From contig NZ_KB903261.1 of the NCBI RefSeq assembly GCF_000379685.1, positions 552,906 to 616,905 on the forward strand: 64,000 nucleotides of DNA, in the 5' to 3' direction. The first letter of the stretch is position 1. The number at the start of each line of letters is the position of its first letter. This DNA is from Catelliglobosispora koreensis DSM 44566 (GTDB lineage: Bacteria > Actinomycetota > Actinomycetes > Mycobacteriales > Micromonosporaceae). Made by a program: the position numbers and the translations under genes. Shown one piece after another: positions 61,592 to 64,000 of the stretch. The notes below the pieces were generated by a model, which was given only the letters and a program-made list of their open reading frames with translations, had not been told where the DNA came from and did no database searches.

Positions 61592-64000
61592 ATGTTCGAG
61601 AGGTTTACCGACCGGGCGCGTCGGGTTGTCGTCCTGGCCCAAGAAGAGGCCCGGATGCTCAACCACAACTACATCGGTACGGAGCACATCCTGCTCGGCC
61701 TCATCCACGAGGGTGAGGGTGTGGCCGCGAAGGCGCTGGAAAGTCTCGGCATCTCGCTGGAGGGTGTGCGCCAGCAGGTAGAAGAAATCATTGGCCAAGG
61801 CCAGCAGGCGCCGAGCGGGCATATCCCGTTCACGCCGCGGGCCAAGAAGGTGCTTGAGCTGTCGTTGCGCGAGGCGCTGCAGCTCGGCCACAACTACATC
61901 GGCACCGAGCACATCCTGCTCGGGCTCATCCGCGAAGGCGAGGGCGTCGCCGCCCAGGTGCTGGTCAAGCTCGGCGCCGACCTTAACCGGGTGCGTCAGC
62001 AGGTCATCCAGCTTCTCTCGGGCTACCAGGGCAAGGAACCGGCCGCGGCTGGCGCCACCCCGGGCACGGGCGAGGGTGCGCCGTCGACGAGCCTCGTGCT
62101 CGACCAGTTCGGCCGCAACCTGACCCAGTCAGCGCGTGAGGGCAAGCTCGACCCGGTCATCGGCCGGGAAAAGGAAATCGAGCGCGTGATGCAGGTGCTC
62201 TCCCGCCGCACCAAGAACAACCCGGTGCTGATCGGCGAGCCTGGTGTCGGAAAGACGACTGTCGTTGAAGGACTGGCTCAGAAGATCGTCAAAGGCGAGG
62301 TTCCGGAGACGCTCAAGGACAAGCAGCTTTACACGCTTGACCTGGGTGCCTTGGTGGCCGGTTCCCGCTACCGCGGTGACTTCGAAGAGCGCCTGAAGAA
62401 GGTGCTTAAGGAGATCCGCACTCGTGGCGACATCATCCTGTTCATCGACGAGATCCACACGCTGGTGGGCGCGGGTGCCGCTGAAGGCGCCATCGACGCG
62501 GCCAGCATTCTCAAGCCCATGCTTGCCCGGGGTGAGCTGCAGACCATCGGCGCCACGACGCTCGATGAATACCGCAAGCACCTCGAAAAGGACGCCGCGC
62601 TTGAGCGCCGGTTCCAGCCGATCCAGGTTGGCGAGCCGTCGGTGGCACACACCATCGAGATGCTCAAGGGTCTGCGCGACCGTTACGAGGCACACCACCG
62701 GGTCACGATCACCGACGCGGCGCTCGTTGCCGCGGCCAACCTGGCCGACCGCTACATCTCCGACCGGTTCCTGCCGGACAAGGCGATCGACCTTATCGAC
62801 GAAGCTGGCGCTCGCATGCGGATCCGCCGCATGACGGCTCCGCCAGACCTGCGCGAGTTCGACGAGAAGATCGCTCAGGTCCGCCGGGACAAGGAGTCCG
62901 CGATTGACGCGCAGGACTTCGAGCGTGCCGCGCAGCTGCGCGATAAGGAGAAGACGCTGCTGGGCCAGAAGGCCGAGCGGGAGAAGCAGTGGAAGGCTGG
63001 CGACCTCGATGTCGTGAGCGAGGTCGACGACGAGCAGATCGCTGAGGTTCTGGCGAACTGGACCGGCATCCCGGTCTACAAGCTGACCGAGGAAGAGACC
63101 GCACGTCTGCTCCGCATGGAAGACGAGCTGCACAAGCGCATTGTCGGCCAGGAGGACGCGGTCAAGGCTGTCTCCAAGGCGATTCGCCGCACGCGGGCTG
63201 GTCTGAAGGACCCGAAGCGTCCGTCGGGCTCGTTCATCTTCGCCGGGCCGTCAGGCATCGGTAAGACCGAGCTTTCCCGCACGCTGGCCGAGTTCCTTTT
63301 CGGCAGCGAGGACGCTTTGATCCAGCTGGACATGTCGGAGTTCCACGACCGGTACACGGTTTCGCGTCTGGTGGGTGCGCCTCCCGGATACGTCGGTTAC
63401 GACGAGGGTGGCCAGCTGACCGAAAAGGTGCGGCGCCGGCCGTTCTCGGTGGTCTTGTTCGATGAGATCGAGAAGGCTCACCCGGATGTGTTCAACACGC
63501 TGCTGCAGATCCTGGAAGATGGCCGCCTCACGGATGGTCAGGGCCGCATCGTGGACTTCAAGAACACGGTGATCATCTTGACCACCAACCTCGGCACGAG
63601 GGATGTGGCTAAGGCGGTTTCGCTGGGCTTCCAGAAGTCCGAGGATGCCGAGTCCAACTACGACCGGATGAAGCAGAAGGTCAACGACGAGCTCAAGCAG
63701 CACTTCCGGCCGGAGTTCCTCAACCGTATCGATGACACCATCGTGTTCCACCAGCTGCAGGAATCCGAGATCCTCTCGATCGTCGACATCATGATCAAGC
63801 GGATCGTGGAGCAGTTGCGCAACAAGGACATGGGCCTGGAGCTGACCCAAAACTCCAAGCGTTACCTGGCGAAGAAGGGTTACGACCCGGTCCTTGGTGC
63901 CCGTCCGCTGCGCCGCACGATTCAGCGCGAGCTGGAAGACACGCTCAGCGAGAAGATCCTGTTCCAGGAACTCAAGCCAGGACAGAACGTGCTCGTGGAC
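61592..64000 (+). CDS. clpC: ATP-dependent Clp protease ATPase subunit ClpC (3' end cut)
   Basis: AAA+ unfoldase that feeds ClpP. The frame runs open to the right edge (803 codons visible). N-terminal double Clp repeat (two [19 protein letters not shown] units, about 25-40 and 100-115), AAA-1 with Walker [10 protein letters not shown] at about 215, a UVR/M-domain ([20 protein letters not shown], in part), and AAA-2 with Walker [10 protein letters not shown] at about 551 and Walker [12 protein letters not shown]. The ATG at 61592 follows GGAGCGGG. The C-terminal ClpP-docking loop region is present; only the tail is missing. Confidence 0.97.
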   Translation, partial: MFERFTDRARRVVVLAQEEARMLNHNYIGTEHILLGLIHEGEGVAAKALESLGISLEGVRQQVEEIIGQGQQAPSGHIPFTPRAKKVLELSLREALQLGHNYIGTEHILLGLIREGEGVAAQVLVKLGADLNRVRQQVIQLLSGYQGKEPAAAGATPGTGEGAPSTSLVLDQFGRNLTQSAREGKLDPVIGREKEIERVMQVLSRRTKNNPVLIGEPGVGKTTVVEGLAQKIVKGEVPETLKDKQLYTLDLGALVAGSRYRGDFEERLKKVLKEIRTRGDIILFIDEIHTLVGAGAAEGAIDAASILKPMLARGELQTIGATTLDEYRKHLEKDAALERRFQPIQVGEPSVAHTIEMLKGLRDRYEAHHRVTITDAALVAAANLADRYISDRFLPDKAIDLIDEAGARMRIRRMTAPPDLREFDEKIAQVRRDKESAIDAQDFERAAQLRDKEKTLLGQKAEREKQWKAGDLDVVSEVDDEQIAEVLANWTGIPVYKLTEEETARLLRMEDELHKRIVGQEDAVKAVSKAIRRTRAGLKDPKRPSGSFIFAGPSGIGKTELSRTLAEFLFGSEDALIQLDMSEFHDRYTVSRLVGAPPGYVGYDEGGQLTEKVRRRPFSVVLFDEIEKAHPDVFNTLLQILEDGRLTDGQGRIVDFKNTVIILTTNLGTRDVAKAVSLGFQKSEDAESNYDRMKQKVNDELKQHFRPEFLNRIDDTIVFHQLQESEILSIVDIMIKRIVEQLRNKDMGLELTQNSKRYLAKKGYDPVLGARPLRRTIQRELEDTLSEKILFQELKPGQNVLVD

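Overview
The window looks like a chromosomal segment of a high-GC actinomycete of the order Pseudonocardiales. It combines ESX/type VII secretion genes, an Lsr2 nucleoid protein, a ClpC unfoldase and the usual actinobacterial block ppa-dacB-(zincin-tilS)-hpt-ftsH-folE-fol-pan-nad-coaX-lysS-lsr2-clpC. GTG starts, 4-base start/stop overlaps and leaderless genes (a TAnnnT -10 box 6-8 nt before the start codon) are frequent. Genus assignment is not possible from sequence alone. No tRNA, rRNA, CRISPR array or insertion sequence was recognised. Both edges cut genes: a mycosin on the left and clpC on the right.

1-6.9 kb is part of an ESX locus: mycosin protease (mycP, cut), the channel protein EccD on the minus strand and the three-ATPase motor EccC on the plus strand. 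6.9-13.2 kb holds ppa, dacB, a KhtT/KhtU-like cation/proton antiporter pair, a small conserved protein, and tilS plus a zincin, which are turned around relative to hpt. 13.2-19.1 kb carries a gamma-glutamyltransferase, a large secreted subtilase, a GlxA-type regulator and a 40-residue membrane peptide. 19.1-22.5 kb is hpt, ftsH, folE.

22.5-42.2 kb is the accessory core. Almost everything is on the minus strand and lies between folE and folK. It contains (a) a membrane protein, an FtsK-like ATPase, a 90-aa protein and a Vsr endonuclease in tandem, divergent from a 5-methylcytosine methyltransferase; (b) a DUF4396 protein with a CsoR-like operator, and an MFS exporter; (c) a three-gene ESX substrate/mycosin operon; (d) a free-standing gene for a 23-residue hydrophobic peptide with its own terminator; (e) a type IV secretion-like operon with VirB2-, VirB3-, VirB4-, VirB6- and VirB8-like proteins and a two-domain peptidoglycan hydrolase, but no relaxase or coupling protein in view; and (f) folB and folP. 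Turning this whole block around would place folP directly after folE, so one inversion could explain the split folate cluster.

42.2-48.1 kb has a condensation-domain protein translationally coupled to folK, a DUF3180 protein and membrane/lipoprotein genes. 48.1-50.1 kb has a stand-alone NuoD-like protein coupled to a MidA/NDUFAF7-type methyltransferase. 50.1-58.8 kb has a beta-propeller phytase and the pantothenate/NAD/CoA genes (DUF2520 protein, panC, panD, nadB, nadC, coaX), interrupted by two septum-formation-family lipoproteins. 58.8-64 kb has a methyltransferase and lysS that diverge from a shared -10 element, then lsr2 and clpC.
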